NCBI GenBank assembly: GCA_034509735.1
Contig: JACGWO010000005.1
Span: forward strand, 20,387,264 to 20,451,263
Source of the DNA: Sesamum alatum
Taxonomy: Eukaryota; Streptophyta; Magnoliopsida; Lamiales; Pedaliaceae
Length of the DNA: 64,000 nucleotides
Direction of reading: 5' to 3'
Position 1 is the first letter of the stretch; each line of letters begins with the position of its first letter. The position numbers were made by a program, and so were the translations under genes. Below, in pieces: positions 45,691 to 57,419 of this stretch. The notes beneath the pieces were generated by a model. The model had not been told where the DNA came from and searched no databases. It saw only the letters and a program-made list of their open reading frames with translations.

Positions 45691-46889
45691 TGAGTTGCAT
45701 TTCTTTGTTACATACACCTAGCATATTAACAAAGATGTGACCGTTTCGCGTCCGGTATCTGCCGTTTTCCATTTTTGGAACCCTAAACATCAATATATGT
45801 TCGATCAATATAACATATTACATAAAACCTATTGAACATGACAATTTTTTTTAATAAAACAATAGTTTCGTTCAATATATTTTTACCTTAAATCATTTCC
45901 ATCGCGAGACAATACAATCTTCTCCTATGCGAACAAGAAAAGCGAGGAAAATTTGATGCAATTTAAATATAACATTGAGCAGTATCTGAAAATGTTTGCT
46001 AGTCGTGTGGACAGACCGAATAAAGTCGTGCTTGACAACCCGTGGAGTGATGAAAAATTATACAAAGGGAGATTACTACTTATTCACTAATCGTCATGTG
46101 CTTAGTTTCAAGGAGGTCGCTAGAGTGTTCCAACACATAACACAATCTTCCAAATGTATTTCGATTCATAGTAGTTTCTTAAGAATTGATCACTAATGTC
46201 AACTGACCTACACCAATGTTTAACTTGTTCCAACATTCTAGTAACAAGATTGTAATGCTAAACATGAACACGTATGACATTCATGTTTCTACGTTTCAGA
46301 TATCGATAAGCATAGAAGAAAAGATTAGGGCCACCATAATCTCAACCACTATATGGTGAACAACTAGCAAAGTGCATATTTGTTACGTTGATCTCATCCT
46401 AAATAAGATACAATGGGCAGATAAATTACCATTAACACAATAATGAACAACATACGATATTCATTATCAGAGCAACATTTTCTGACACAAATAAATATAT
46501 GCATATTCATCAACAAAAAAAAAAAAAAGGAGGATGAAACATCATCAAATATGGGAAATTTAATTTTCAATAGTCACCCCTGACATATAAAGATAATAAA
46601 AATAAGTTATGACAAACATCTATTGGTAGGCAAACATTCTACTAGAAAGATATAATGGCTGGACAGAAACTTGATTGCATTAAATAAGCTAAAAAAATAT
46701 TTAAAAACAAAACAATATTTCCCCAGAAATTGCAATGTGGACGGTGCCATTTAGCTAGTCGATTTTTTTATAAAAAAAATAAAGAAAAATAGAACAAAAG
46801 GAAAGACCAATTTCCATATTTGCATCTACTTTGGGTTAGGTAGGAAACTCCAAGGTATTTTTACAATTGCTTCAACTGAACCCATTACC
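45691..46889. other. No gene seen
   Basis: AT-rich. 45990-46190 is slightly less AT-rich and has a short open frame (PNKVVLDNPWSDEKLYKG in one frame) that I cannot assign. Confidence 0.4.
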
Positions 46890-46975
46890 TTATGAACTTG
46901 CATTAGTGTTAAGCTCGTCAATGACACTACTCCTATAGGCCCCCAGCTGCTCTACTCTCTCTTTCAAATTTTTAC
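46890..46975 (-). CDS. Candidate terminal exon of an unidentified gene
   Basis: On the minus strand, after a plausible splice acceptor (GTAGGTTGTAG ending at plus 46976), a 28-residue frame ends at TAA (46890-46892). It reads like a charged helix (NLKERVEQLGAYRSSVIDEL). Base composition is clearly less AT-rich than the flanks. I found no upstream exon in 47000-47900, and the family is not recognised. It may be the tail of a host gene, a gene relic, or chance. Confidence 0.25.
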
Positions 46976-47900
46976 CTACAACCTACACAAAATACGCAAG
47001 AGAAAAATTGAACTCTAATCTTAAAGTGCATTGTCCAGTAATTGAAAACCAAGATCAATTGAATATGTTTTTTGAGTTAAAAAGAATCAACCATGGTTGC
47101 CTATCTCAAAATTGGACAAGAAAATGGATGAGAGAGAAAGGAGAGTTAGTCGATATATATGTTTGAGCATCAATTGCAGTGACCAGGCAAAGTTGAAATA
47201 AGGGGAAAAAGAAGGGACATATTGGAAATTAGTCTAACCAATTTTTTAGGACATAATGCAAAACAATAATTTAATCGACAATACATGGGTTGTGCTGGAT
47301 TACCAATCCGGCATCAATTTGACGGATTCCGATCACCCAGTTGTCCCAAATTGTCTCAAGCTAGCCCATCTAATCTCGAGTTGACAAAAAAAAAAATGTA
47401 AATGGCTAACTAAGCCAAATTGGGTGTGATATATAGCCCAATCAGCCCAAGTAAACATAGCCTAAATGTACACACTTTTATGTACAATAGTTCATCAATA
47501 TCTTTATTTTTCAATTTCAATTAGAAAAGATTAACTAAAATTTTTCATTTCTTGCCCTCTATTTCCGGTGTGGGGATATAGTCATGATTTTTTTTTCTTA
47601 AATCAGCTTATATGTTTTTTGTTAGATTAGAAATCTCCAATTTTTCAAGTTATCCACCAATTCTTCATAAATTTTTTATTTATTTATTTAAATTCATATT
47701 GAATGATATGTATGGACTAGGAATATATGTAATATTCTCCACCAAATTTCATTCATTCTTTTTAGTTGGAGATACTTTTATATAATATCATATTTTTTAT
47801 TCTTAGGTATCTGGATTTTTTTTTTTCATAAACTACATATATACATACATCTATACTACTATTGTCTACTTATTTCCTAATTCCGAAGTTCTTTCAGTTA
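46976..47900. other. No gene seen
   Basis: Mostly AT-rich. 47270-47400 is moderately GC-richer but has no convincing frame. Confidence 0.4.
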
Positions 47901-47909
47901 TTGCTTATA

Positions 47910-48745
47910 GGATAAATATCATTTTTGGTCCCATATATTAGGCCCAATTCCATTTTGGTCTCATTCATTGTAAAACTCTCAATTTCAAAACAATATCTTT
48001 TGATTTGTCTTAATTATGGTCCCAACGTCGAAAATTGACAACAAATGTTAACTGTTATTAAAAGAAGGCATGTGCCTCTCACATGACGTGTATTTGAGGG
48101 AAAATAAATACATGGAACGATAGAAAATGGGAGAAAAATAAAAAATTAGAGTTCATCCACCATTTTCTCTGTTCCAAGACAATCAACTTCTTCCTCTATT
48201 TTGGATATCTCTTCTTTCATTTAGTTCAACTTGCAAAGAAGCCAGGGTATAATTTTCTTCGCTCTTGTGCACATTGGTGGGTCTTCCCATAAAAAAATCA
48301 CACCCTCTAGCTATATCATCATAACCATAAAATCTTTTTTCCGGATTGACGCTCGTCTATGAGGTTCTTAAAGATGCTTTCTTAATACAAGAACACATGA
48401 GAATTCTAATTGTAGAAGTCGAATGACTTGTTGACTCCATTTTTTTAGAAATAAAAGCAGAAGTATTTGGGTGTATTTGGAATAGAGAAAATGATGGTTG
48501 AGCCCTAATTTTTTTTATTTTTCCCTCTTTTCTGTCATTTCATTTATTTATTTTTTCCAAATACACATCATGTGAGAGACACATACCTTCTTTTAACGGC
48601 AGTTCATGTTTTCCGTCAATTTTTTCATGTTGGGACTAAAATTGAGATAAATTAAAAGATATTGTCCTGAAATTAAAATTTTTGTAATGAATGCGACCAA
48701 AATTGAATTGGGCCAAATATATGGGACCAAAAATAAAACGTACCC
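47910..48745. mobile_element. Mutator-like foldback MITE, 836 bp
   Basis: Terminal inverted repeats of roughly 270 bp run from both ends: GGATAAATATCATTTTTGGT at the left, and the right end on the complement reads GGGTACGTTTTATTTTTGGT. The two arms align through AAAAGAAGGCATGTGCCTCT and beyond. Flanks TTGCTTATA (47901-47909) and TTGTTTATA (48746-48754) form a 9-bp duplication with one mismatch. Long inverted ends plus 9-bp duplication mark a non-autonomous Mutator-like element. The centre (about 48190-48470) has no coding frame. Confidence 0.88.
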
Positions 48746-48939
48746 TTGTTTATACATTTTTTCTTTTGTTTTTCCCTTCAACTTGATTTGATTTCATCAA
48801 CTATTTATTCTTTAATTGCTTGTATGTCTTAATAATTTTAAAAAATACACTAATTTTGATTAATAAACTTTTTTTTTTATAAATATCAATGCACCAAAAA
48901 TACACTTGACAAGAAAGAATCTAACTTAAAAGAAAATAT

Positions 48940-49370
48940 AGGGGACGTCCATGAAGACACGAAGCCCAAGAGGGGGAACCTTCAAAAGACCTCCAGGCCA
49001 TGAGCCTGCCTACAATTCGAGGAGATATGGGCTGAAGTAAAGGCCCACCAGCCCATAGTTGATGCCAACTTAGGCGCCAGGTTGGCCACGTGCACACAAT
49101 GCAGGAAGCCATTCGTCCTCAAGGGGGAAGAAATGACCACGTAAACCGTGATAATGCGCAGAGAGGTAAGCGGATCCCTCAAAAGTGGGAACCTCCAACA
49201 AGCAAAACTCCTCAAAATTTTGGCCAACGACTGCTGGATTCGAAGGGGTCTATCTGCTGCAACCATCAACTCGAGTCCCAAGGGGTTATACCTTTTCATC
49301 CGCTGGGGGACTATGGCTATGAAAGCAAACTTTCTCCACTGGTTATGCGTAACGTAATTTTGCATTAGCA
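48940..49370. other. GC-richer patch of unknown origin
   Basis: The composition changes sharply at both edges. One plus frame (about 49015-49143) reads EEIWAEVKAHQPIVDANLG and ATCTQCRKPFVLKGEE, with a CxxC, then a stop. Other frames are open for up to 129 codons without known motifs. It could be a captured gene fragment or part of an unrecognised element. No inverted or direct repeat ends were found. Confidence 0.35.
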
Positions 49371-51189
49371 ATCACACGAAAATATTTTATCGAAAACACT
49401 CACTCCTTATTATCAACATTTGTTGTCATCTTGCTTGATTTTATCTTCCTACAATTGCTTGCTAACTTAAATGTTGAAGTATTAACATTTCTTTTACAGT
49501 TCTCTTTTTCCTGACTTACAAGAAACTTGGCCCAAAGAACTCAAGTCCAAGGTCTATTTAACGAGCAACATATTTGCTCGCATCACATGTATTATGAAAA
49601 ATTAGGAATATAAATACTATTCTTTTAATATTTGTTGCACATGCATGGACCATACCTGATTACTAGTGTAGTCAATCTACCAATGAAAATTGATTGGTCA
49701 TCCACCGCACCAAGAATGTGAAGTGATGCCATAATTACCTTCAACCACCAACTATATTGTATAAAAAACATTTATTATGCTAATCAATTTTAGAGCAAGA
49801 TGTCGACTTTTCCCCCTCAATTATGAAAATTTTGATTTGCTGCACTCTATGGCTATCAAGTTGAGTAATGAGAAAGAGATGCGTGTCAAAAGAAATAGGA
49901 GCTACAATTATCTAATTTATTTATTTTTATTTATGAACTCACGTAGGTAATTAAATACTGAAAATGTAACACTCAAATAAAATCGTATAAAGGTTATTTA
50001 TTCTTAGGGATGATTTTGCATCTAAAATGAGTTGATTGACAGATAAAAATATTTCTATATTTTACTATGATAGACTATTTTTTTTATATATAAACTAATC
50101 GATGTGGCACGTCATTCGTAAGTGCATATAATAAATATTATTTCACGTTTTAATATATGTTATAAATAAGAATGTATATGTATATAGTACATGACATCAT
50201 TTTATGCATTTAAATATTAAAAACTAAGTATATATATATATATATATTAATAATTTCAAATAAAAAATATTAACAAATAAACAAAAAAAAATATTACAAA
50301 AGAGAGAAAGAAGAAGATTTCCCTTTCTCATGGGGTTGAATCATAAGTAAAACTCACAAACATTATTATACCTCAGAAAAATATGAATATGATCAAACAG
50401 AACGAAGACTTGCCTTCTTTTATTCAAGTTGACAGGGTCGTTCCCAATGATCTATATTTTAAAATGCCTTTGCTTTTAATGGCGGGGGTTGCAATATCTT
50501 CTGTTTTTGTGGTGTAAGTTAAGTAAAAGTTACGAGAGTTTGAAAATAAAAGTGAAAAGTGGGGGAAAAAAATGAAGTTGGAGGGTTTGGTAAAGCAACT
50601 TAACAGTACTATCTTTTTTAATAAGTTGCCAAATTTTGTAGAGAACTACTTATAACATCTGATCTAAATCAACTTAATATAAGTAGTCCCCAACACCAAA
50701 ACGGGCATTATTTTTATTTTGGTTCATGTATTTTTAATTAATTTTTAAATTAGTCCAATTCTTTTTTATTATCTTTCAATTTTATCCTACTATTGGAATG
50801 TTGATCAATTTTTTGATCAAAAAATGATTTTTGTCAAATGTCCCTAAAATATCAACAATTGCATAATCATCCCTCCATTTTCTAATTCAATTTTAATTTA
50901 GTCCTTTATGATGGTTAAGAAATTATGACCATTGAAATTTGACTATTTGAAGGTGATTTGCCAATCATACTCCCTAATAGTATATTATACAATTAGAAAT
51001 GAAATGCACAGATAAAATTTGACAAAAGCAAAAAAAATGTAGCAAGAAATTTGCAAGTGTTCAATAGCAATCAACCTATATTCTTTTTTAACTATTTCAC
51101 ATAAAAATCAGTCATCAACCACATATAATTTTCAAACAATTCTTGTTTATACATTGATATGTCTTCTTCAAATTTAACCAACAACAACA
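49371..51189. other. No gene seen
   Basis: AT-rich intergenic sequence with AT microsatellites near 50230. 50700-50960 has the look of a foldback MITE end (TTTTATTTTGGTTCATGTA), but the partner is not clear. Confidence 0.4.
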
Positions 51190-51750
51190 TCAATGGAGCA
51201 ACGATAAAAAGTATATAAAATATGTCATAATATATACTATGTCAGTATATTCAAATATGCCGATCAACCCAAAAAGTATCTATACCATTATATAATTGAA
51301 AAGCGGGTGTCTTTTTTATTTTGGTATGTCATTTTTTATTTATTTTGTTAATCTCTATTTTACTCTCACTCTCCCTACTCAACTTCCCATTCTCTATTTA
51401 TCAATTTCTACATTCAGTTTTTCTCTCATTTTCTCAATAACTCCTCATAACTTTTATATATTCTTCTAGCAATTTTTATTTATCTAATTAATATATATTT
51501 TTTAAAATAATAATTAATTAATTTTTTAAGTTTAAAAATAATTATGCATACACATTTGAGTGTGCATATATTAGCATAAGATAATATCATAATATATACT
51601 ATGTCATAATATATACAACCCACAATTTATTTTTTTTATAAATATAAAGAAAAGTACAAGAACACCCTTCAATGAGTTATTTTCATTTTGGTCCTTGTAT
51701 ATATTATGACATATTTTATATACTTTTTTAACATTCATTGTTTAACGAAA
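51190..51750. repeat. Foldback element split by a Helitron
   Basis: AAAAAGTATATAAAATATGT near 51208 recurs on the complement near 51715-51735. Between them lie direct AATATATACTATGTCA words and a short Helitron (51279-51574). Without the Helitron the foldback is about 265 bp. Confidence 0.5.
51279..51574 (+). mobile_element. Short non-autonomous Helitron
   Basis: The 5' end is TCTATACCATTATATAATTG followed by AAAAGCGGGTGTC, a common plant Helitron start. The 3' end has the hairpin word ATGCATACACATTTGAGTGTG and then ATATTAG. It resembles the tails at 31.8-32.5 kb. There is no target duplication and no coding. Confidence 0.5.
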
Positions 51751-53539
51751 TGGTAAAATAAAAACACTCTTTTTGATTTATTTTCAATAATAAACTGATA
51801 AGGGCTAATTTTAAACATTTTCGGGTCGAGGTACTTCAGGAAGTGGCTTTGCTCAGCAGAATGTTTGGGCTTCACGCACTGAATTCGGCAGATTTCAGTT
51901 TATTTAATAAAATAGTCCAATTTGATAAGCCCAGTCTTTTTCTACTGGAAAGAATGTAATATGGACCCGATTATAAGCCCAATGGGATTTGTACGGGTTC
52001 TAGCCTTTTATAACCACTTCACGGTACGTATTTTTGTCGTCAGCATGTATCATTAATTGTTTTTAGCGACGATTTTATGAAGAATTTTTTATCATTAATA
52101 ATCAGATTGTGAGAAAATTAAAATTACTATCACCTAAGCTGCAATTTTAATGAATACTTTAAAATTATGATTTGTTATTTATATTTTATTTTTATATTTG
52201 TAGGAACATTCACATTTCACACATAACATGAAAAGATAACATTCTTTAATGTTTTAAAAACTAATGTAAGTATATGTAAATTTTATAAATAATTAGTTCT
52301 TTATACAATGTGTGGATATTATGGCTTAAACTCTCTCTCTCTCCCTCCCTCTCTCCCTCCCACTCTCTCTCCTTTTTTGTTTTTTATGTTAAAGGAATTT
52401 TTATCTATTAACATTTTTACTGATATGTTACAATTATTTAAAAAACATAGATTGGCGAGTCACGTGGATGCAATCGTTGAGATATCGTTGAGGTCAGACG
52501 ACAACTGAAATCGTGATAGGGACTTCTATCTAAATCGTGATGGGTGTTGTGTACTTTATTCTAATGTTACGTTTAATAGTGATTGTTAAATCGTTGTTAC
52601 GAATATGTTTTTTATTAACTATCGGTAATTTTTTTGTTAGCTCAATGGCATTCATACAAATGCAATTTAGTTATAACAATTTATAATTAATTTTTATAAT
52701 TTGTGGTCATAAAAATACAATTCAATTACAGTTAATTATTTTATAATAAATATTAATGTATAATTAACATTTATAATATTTATAATTACAATTAATTTAA
52801 AAGGACCATTACAGTTAAAAGAAGAAATGTTATTTCAATTTTTATACTCTCCATTATTAAATTCCAAGAAGTAAAATTATGTACAAAGAAAAATACTAGA
52901 ATGGGTATTTTTGGTATTTCAATACCAAAACAATATTTAATCCATTGTAGTAAACCATACATAGGAAAACATTATTAATCCAACAAATCAATTTCTGTTG
53001 CAGTAAACAACATACTGTTTATTTGGGCTTAATCGAAACCTGCATTTAATACAGATTAGTCCGATCTCGTATTTAATCTTAGCACAGAAGTAAATGCACC
53101 CTAACAGTTATAAATTTCAGAAGATCGACCAATCACGAGCTGACATGTGGCATTTTCTTCATGTTCCTATGTTTTAACATTAAAAAAGAATAACAAAAAA
53201 AAAAAAAAAAAATCTGAATCCTTGGCAAACATACAATTATAGGCTTTTTTTTCCCTTGTCTGAACTTCCACAAGCTTTAGCTGCCTGCACATCGTCAGCA
53301 CTTTGCCCTACTTAAACTGCTTACAAACACTTCTCCTTTTGTCGTGGAAAACTGCAACTTTTAATTGTAATTAGTCGTAATAAAAGTTTGAGAGTATTTT
53401 AAAAACAATAAAAAATAATAGAAAAACGTTGAAGTCGGAGTGTCTGCATCAAAAAATTTAATATATTCTTACAACAATTTACCAATGAGCTGTAAAAAGT
53501 TGATGTGCAGAAACTTACAACTTTTAGGTTAAATGAGTA
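51751..53539. other. No gene seen
   Basis: AT-rich, with a CT-rich microsatellite at 52329-52371 and an A run near 53195-53212. 51820-52020 is a little less AT-rich without a coherent frame. Confidence 0.4.
52329..52371. repeat. CT-rich microsatellite
   Basis: A pyrimidine run of CTCTCTC and CCCTCC units. Confidence 0.9.
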
Positions 53540-54223
53540 TGTTGAGATTTTTTGGACCAGACCCAACTATGCTAGCCCAACAGACCTGTATGGCCCAAAG
53601 GAACTAAGACCCGTCAGCCCAAGCCCACCGAACAACCCTTTACCTGACCCGATTCTTTGACCCGTGTACAAATATGCAGACCTAACCCTAATCCCTCATT
53701 TTCTGCGTATCTCTGCCTCTTGTCCTTTCTTCTCTCTCGCAGATTCTCTTGCCTTCTCTTGGCCGCTTTCGTTCACCACCATGGACTTACCTTCTTCGTC
53801 TAAACTCCGATCACTATATAATGGGGACTTTGCCCCTTATCCCTTAGTGGGTCGTGAGATTTGTGTGAACTCTAATATACCCTTAACCTTTCGAGTTGCT
53901 ACCCCTTGAAACTCTGTGTGAGGCTGTTTCGGTGGTATGGTTCTTACTGGATCTAACCTTTGTGTGTCGATCTAGTTCCCGTTGGTTCCTTGGAGCAAAC
54001 TGTTTGTTGAGTGCTGGCCTGTTGTGGCCGTTGTCGTCTCACTCCGATTTTGTTGGCTACCTGAGCGTGATTCACAAGGATTTGGTTCCTACGAGTTGTT
54101 TTTTATTATTTCAGTTTTATCCCTGTTGATTGTAATTTATAAGGGTTTTGAACCCATTCCTATTTGTAATTCATTTGATTACTGATCTTGGTGATCACAT
54201 TTGTGGTCTGTCCACTCCTAACA
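53540..54223 (+). repeat. Left LTR of the gag-only copia element
   Basis: It starts TGTTGAGATTTTTT and ends CACTCCTAACA. A TATA-like TATATAA lies at 53815-53821. A chance open frame (53664-53909) inside has no motif. Confidence 0.93.
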
Positions 54224-54224
54224 G

Positions 54225-54237
54225 TGGTATCAGAGCC
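54225..54237 (+). other. Primer binding site, initiator tRNA-Met type
   Basis: TGGTATCAGAGCC starts one base after the LTR, the standard plant copia primer site. Confidence 0.93.
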
Positions 54238-54518
54238 GGTATTAACCGATTTTGGGTCGAGCATTGTGTTTGGTAAACTTTTCTAACCCTGCCTCTATAT
54301 TGCTTTTGTGTATCTGTTGCGTATACAACTTACTGCTTCGCTTCTGCTGATAAATATTTTCTGGTGGAACATTGCTTAGTGCTCTGGTTCTTGTTGGTAA
54401 AATTCTCTAACTCTCTATTTACTGGTTCGTGCTATGATTCTTCTATAACCATCTGTTGGTAATATTGTTTTCCCTTAGTGCGATATCTACATATCTTGCT
54501 TAAGTGCTCTATTGCTCA

Positions 54519-54542
54519 AAGTTTTTTTTTTTTTTTTTTTTT
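54519..54542. repeat. T run
   Basis: A homopolymer of about 23 T in the untranslated leader of the element. Confidence 0.9.
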
Positions 54543-54805
54543 ATCTCTCTGTTGGTATACTGTTGGGAATATACTGTTGCTACTTTCTGTTGATATCTTT
54601 CTGTTGATATTACTCTCTGATCCCTCACTTGGCCGGGTCCCGTGAGACCGTCGGGTATCTGGTTGAGGCTCAGAAGAGGTGTTTATTTCTGGTTCATATA
54701 TTACATCTGATCTTGTGAGATACTCTGTGATTTACTCATACTTTGTGAACAGTTCATTTCTCTGTGATTTGATCGTATTTAGTGATTTGTTAGTATATTG
54801 TTCAT

Positions 54806-55615
54806 ATGGCTGGTTATAATTTGCTTCCGTTTGATGGTAAGTCTGATTTTTCTATATGGCAGCAAAAGATGAGAGGTATTTTGATTCAACAAAGAGTTTT
54901 CAAAGCCATCGATGGTAAATTTTCTGAAAATTTTTCTGTAGAAAAACGATTCGAGGCTGATGAGTTTGCCTATTCTTCTATTATCTTGAATTTGTCGGAT
55001 TCTGTGATTAGGAAAGTAGGTAAGCAAGAAACTGCTAAAAAATTGTGGGATAAGTTAGAAGAACTATATACTGAGAATTCGTTGCCTAGTAAGCTTTTTC
55101 TACTCGAGATTTTTTTCGGTATAAGTTAGATTTGTCCAAAAACATTGATGACAATCTTGATGAGTTCACAAAACTAGTTCAGGACATTAAGTTGACTGGT
55201 GATAAAAAACATTAATGACTATACCCCAATTGTCTTGTTAAATGCTATACCAGAAGAGTACAGTGATGTTAAAGCTGCCATTAAGTATGGTAGGGATCAT
55301 GTTAATCTAGAAACTGTTGTGAACGGGTTAAAGAGTAAGGAGATGGAGATTAAGGCTAACAGACCTAGTCAAAACCAACTTGAAATGAACTTTGTAAAGG
55401 AAAAGACTAGGAACTCTGGTTACAAACATAAGAGTCATAAATCAAAGGATGATGAGGATGGAGATGATAAAAAGAAAGAGAGGAGGTGTTACAATTGTGG
55501 GATTAAAGGGCACTATATTAAAGATTGTAGGAAAACCTAAAAAAGACAAAAGGGACAGAATCAGGGTAGTGACGAAGAAACAAATGTTGTTATTCAAGAC
55601 AACCGAGGATAAGTC
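54806..55615 (+). pseudogene. Copia gag, frameshifted
   Basis: The start ATG at 54806 opens MAGYNLLPFDGKSDFSIWQQK, typical of copia gag, followed by KKLWDKLEELY. A one-base length change in a T run near 55110 and another near 55205 break the frame. It continues as LLNAIPEEYSDVKAAIKYG and ends with an intact CCHC zinc knuckle CYNCGIKGHYIKDC (about 55488-55530). The knuckle is followed by a stop (55538-55540), though an adjacent frame stays open to 55667. Gag would package the element RNA. With two frame changes it is probably inactive. Confidence 0.88.
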
Positions 55616-55803
55616 TATTAATTTTCGGGTCATTTGTTCTCTTTTCTTGTATATCTTACTGACCTAAGTGTGCTAGTGTGTTTATCTGTCTTGCAGGTAC
55701 CTTCGTGGTGTCCCAGTGATGTTATAGGCGATGATGAATGCCCAAAAAAACCGGACTTGGGCCAGAAAATCTCCCTTCTGAGGTTCTGGTCCAAGGTAGG
55801 GAA

Positions 55804-56486
55804 TGTCGAGATTTTTTGGATCAGACTCAACTATGCTGGCCCAACAGACCTATATGGCCCAAAGGAACTAAGACCTGTCAGCCCAAGCCCACCGAACAGC
55901 CCTTTACCCGACCCGGTTCTTTGACCCGTGTACAAATATGCAGACCTAACCCTAATCCCTCATTTTCTGCATATCTCTGCCTCTCGTCCTTCCTTCTCTC
56001 TCGCAGATCTCTTGCCTTCTCTTGGTCGCTTTCCTTCACCACCATGGACTTACCTTCTCTGTCTAAACTCCGATCACTATATAATGGGGACTTTGCCCCT
56101 TATCCCTTAGTGGGTCGTGAGATTTGTGTGAACTCTGATATACCCTTAACCTTTCGAGTTGCTACCCCTTGAAACTCTGTGTGAGGCTGTTTTGGTGGTT
56201 TGGTTCTTAGTGGATCTGACCTTTGTGTGTCGATCCAATTCCCGTTGGTTCCTTGGAGCAAACTGTTTGTTGAGTGCTGGCCTGTTGTGGCCGTTGTCGT
56301 CTCACTCCAATTTTGTTGGCTACCTGAGCCTGATTCACAAGGATTTTGTTCCTACGAGTTGTTTTTGATTATTTCAGTTTTATCCCTGCTGATTGTAATT
56401 TATAAGAGTTTCGAACCCATTCCTATTTGTAATTCATTTGATTACTGATCTTGGTGATCGCATTTGTGGTCTGTCCACTCCTAACA
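55804..56486 (+). repeat. Right LTR of the gag-only copia element
   Basis: This 683-bp LTR starts TGTCGAGATTTTTT and differs from the left copy by only scattered bases. A purine-rich AAGGTAGGGA lies just before it as polypurine tract. Confidence 0.93.
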
Positions 56487-57014
56487 GAGCGATTAAAAAA
56501 AATTAAGTCATAAAATCAAGAAACACTATTTTCAACTTATTTAGAAAAAAAAACTAAATAGTTTTTACAAATACTGAAAATAAGTACTTATCAGCTTATT
56601 ACTGACAATAAGGTGGAAAGAGTGTTTCTTTTTACAACTTATGCTTTTGAACTGCCTAGATTAAGTTGTTTTAAATCAAAAGTTATAAGTTATAATCAAC
56701 TCTTTATAAATTTTCTACAACTTATTTGTAAAATTATAATATTAAATTCCTTCCTTTTTCCAAACACTCTAACTTCAACTTTTTTTTTCGCTTTTAATTT
56801 TTATTTTCCAAATACTCCAAAGAGAAACTCATTTTTACTCACAAAAAATGCTTATTTACACAACGACACCAATTTTTTCTTATACCAATTATACTCATAA
56901 ATTAATTTCTTTTTTCTTCTTTTTTTCTTCTTTTTGTATTTTGAAATGTGGTTGGTTTATATATATTTTTTAATTTATAATATATTTTTAAAACGTAAAA
57001 TATTATTTTATATA
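56487..57014. other. No gene seen
   Basis: AT-rich spacer between the copia element and the next Tat element. Confidence 0.5.
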
Positions 57015-57379
57015 TGATGAGGAGAAAAACATTATTTATAAAAAGGTCCTCTAACTTAAGGGGAAACTACACAAGCACCCCAAAGGGAAGTTGAAGAGGA
57101 GGTTGAAGGAAGTTATCAAATGGAAGTTAAAAAAGAAGTGGGCGCGTGAAATGACCATCGTGCCCTCGGCAAATCAATTCTAGGCCGTAGGATCAAAGGG
57201 TCAAATTGTAATTTCACCCCCAAAAGATTACTATAAATAGGGGGTGAATTCATTTGTAAAGTTCATCTTTTTATATATGAGAATTATACTTCACACGTTT
57301 TCTTTATTTTCTAAGCTTCTCGTGCTATTTTGGTGACAACGTGCATAGGCTCTATTCATTCCAAAAATATACACCATCA
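57015..57379 (+). repeat. Left LTR of the Tat element
   Basis: The proposed extent runs from TGATGAGGAG (57015) to CACCATCA (57379), giving the TGATG/CATCA ends seen in related LTRs. The right boundary is fixed by the primer site; the left is inferred because the partner is outside the window. A TATA box (TATAAATAG) is at 57232-57240. Confidence 0.6.
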
Positions 57380-57382
57380 GCT

Positions 57383-57400
57383 TGGCGCCGTCTGTGGGAA
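57383..57400 (+). other. Primer binding site
   Basis: TGGCGCCGTCTGTGGGAA lies three bases after the LTR, as in the other Tat elements. Confidence 0.85.
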
Positions 57401-57419
57401 AGGAGTCTAGGCATTGAAG

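Larger units (their letters stand above)
53540..56486 (+). mobile_element. Copia-type element with LTRs and gag but no pol (TR-GAG-like)
   Basis: LTRs 53540-54223 and 55804-56486 are nearly identical over about 680 bp. The initiator-Met primer site follows the left LTR. Inside is only a copia-type gag and then a short 3' region running straight into the right LTR. There is no protease, integrase or RT. The flanks are GAGTA and GAGCG, agreeing at three of five, so the target duplication is not convincing. High LTR similarity suggests relatively recent insertion, which needed enzymes from another element. Confidence 0.9.

Noticed and set aside
55634..56172. Open frames across the right LTR of the gag-only copia element, repeated at 53664-54129
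   Set aside because: LTR sequence; the same frames appear in both LTRs simply because LTRs are identical.
53535..56491. Exact target duplication for the gag-only copia element
   Set aside because: Flanks GAGTA and GAGCG agree at only three of five; I do not claim a duplication.
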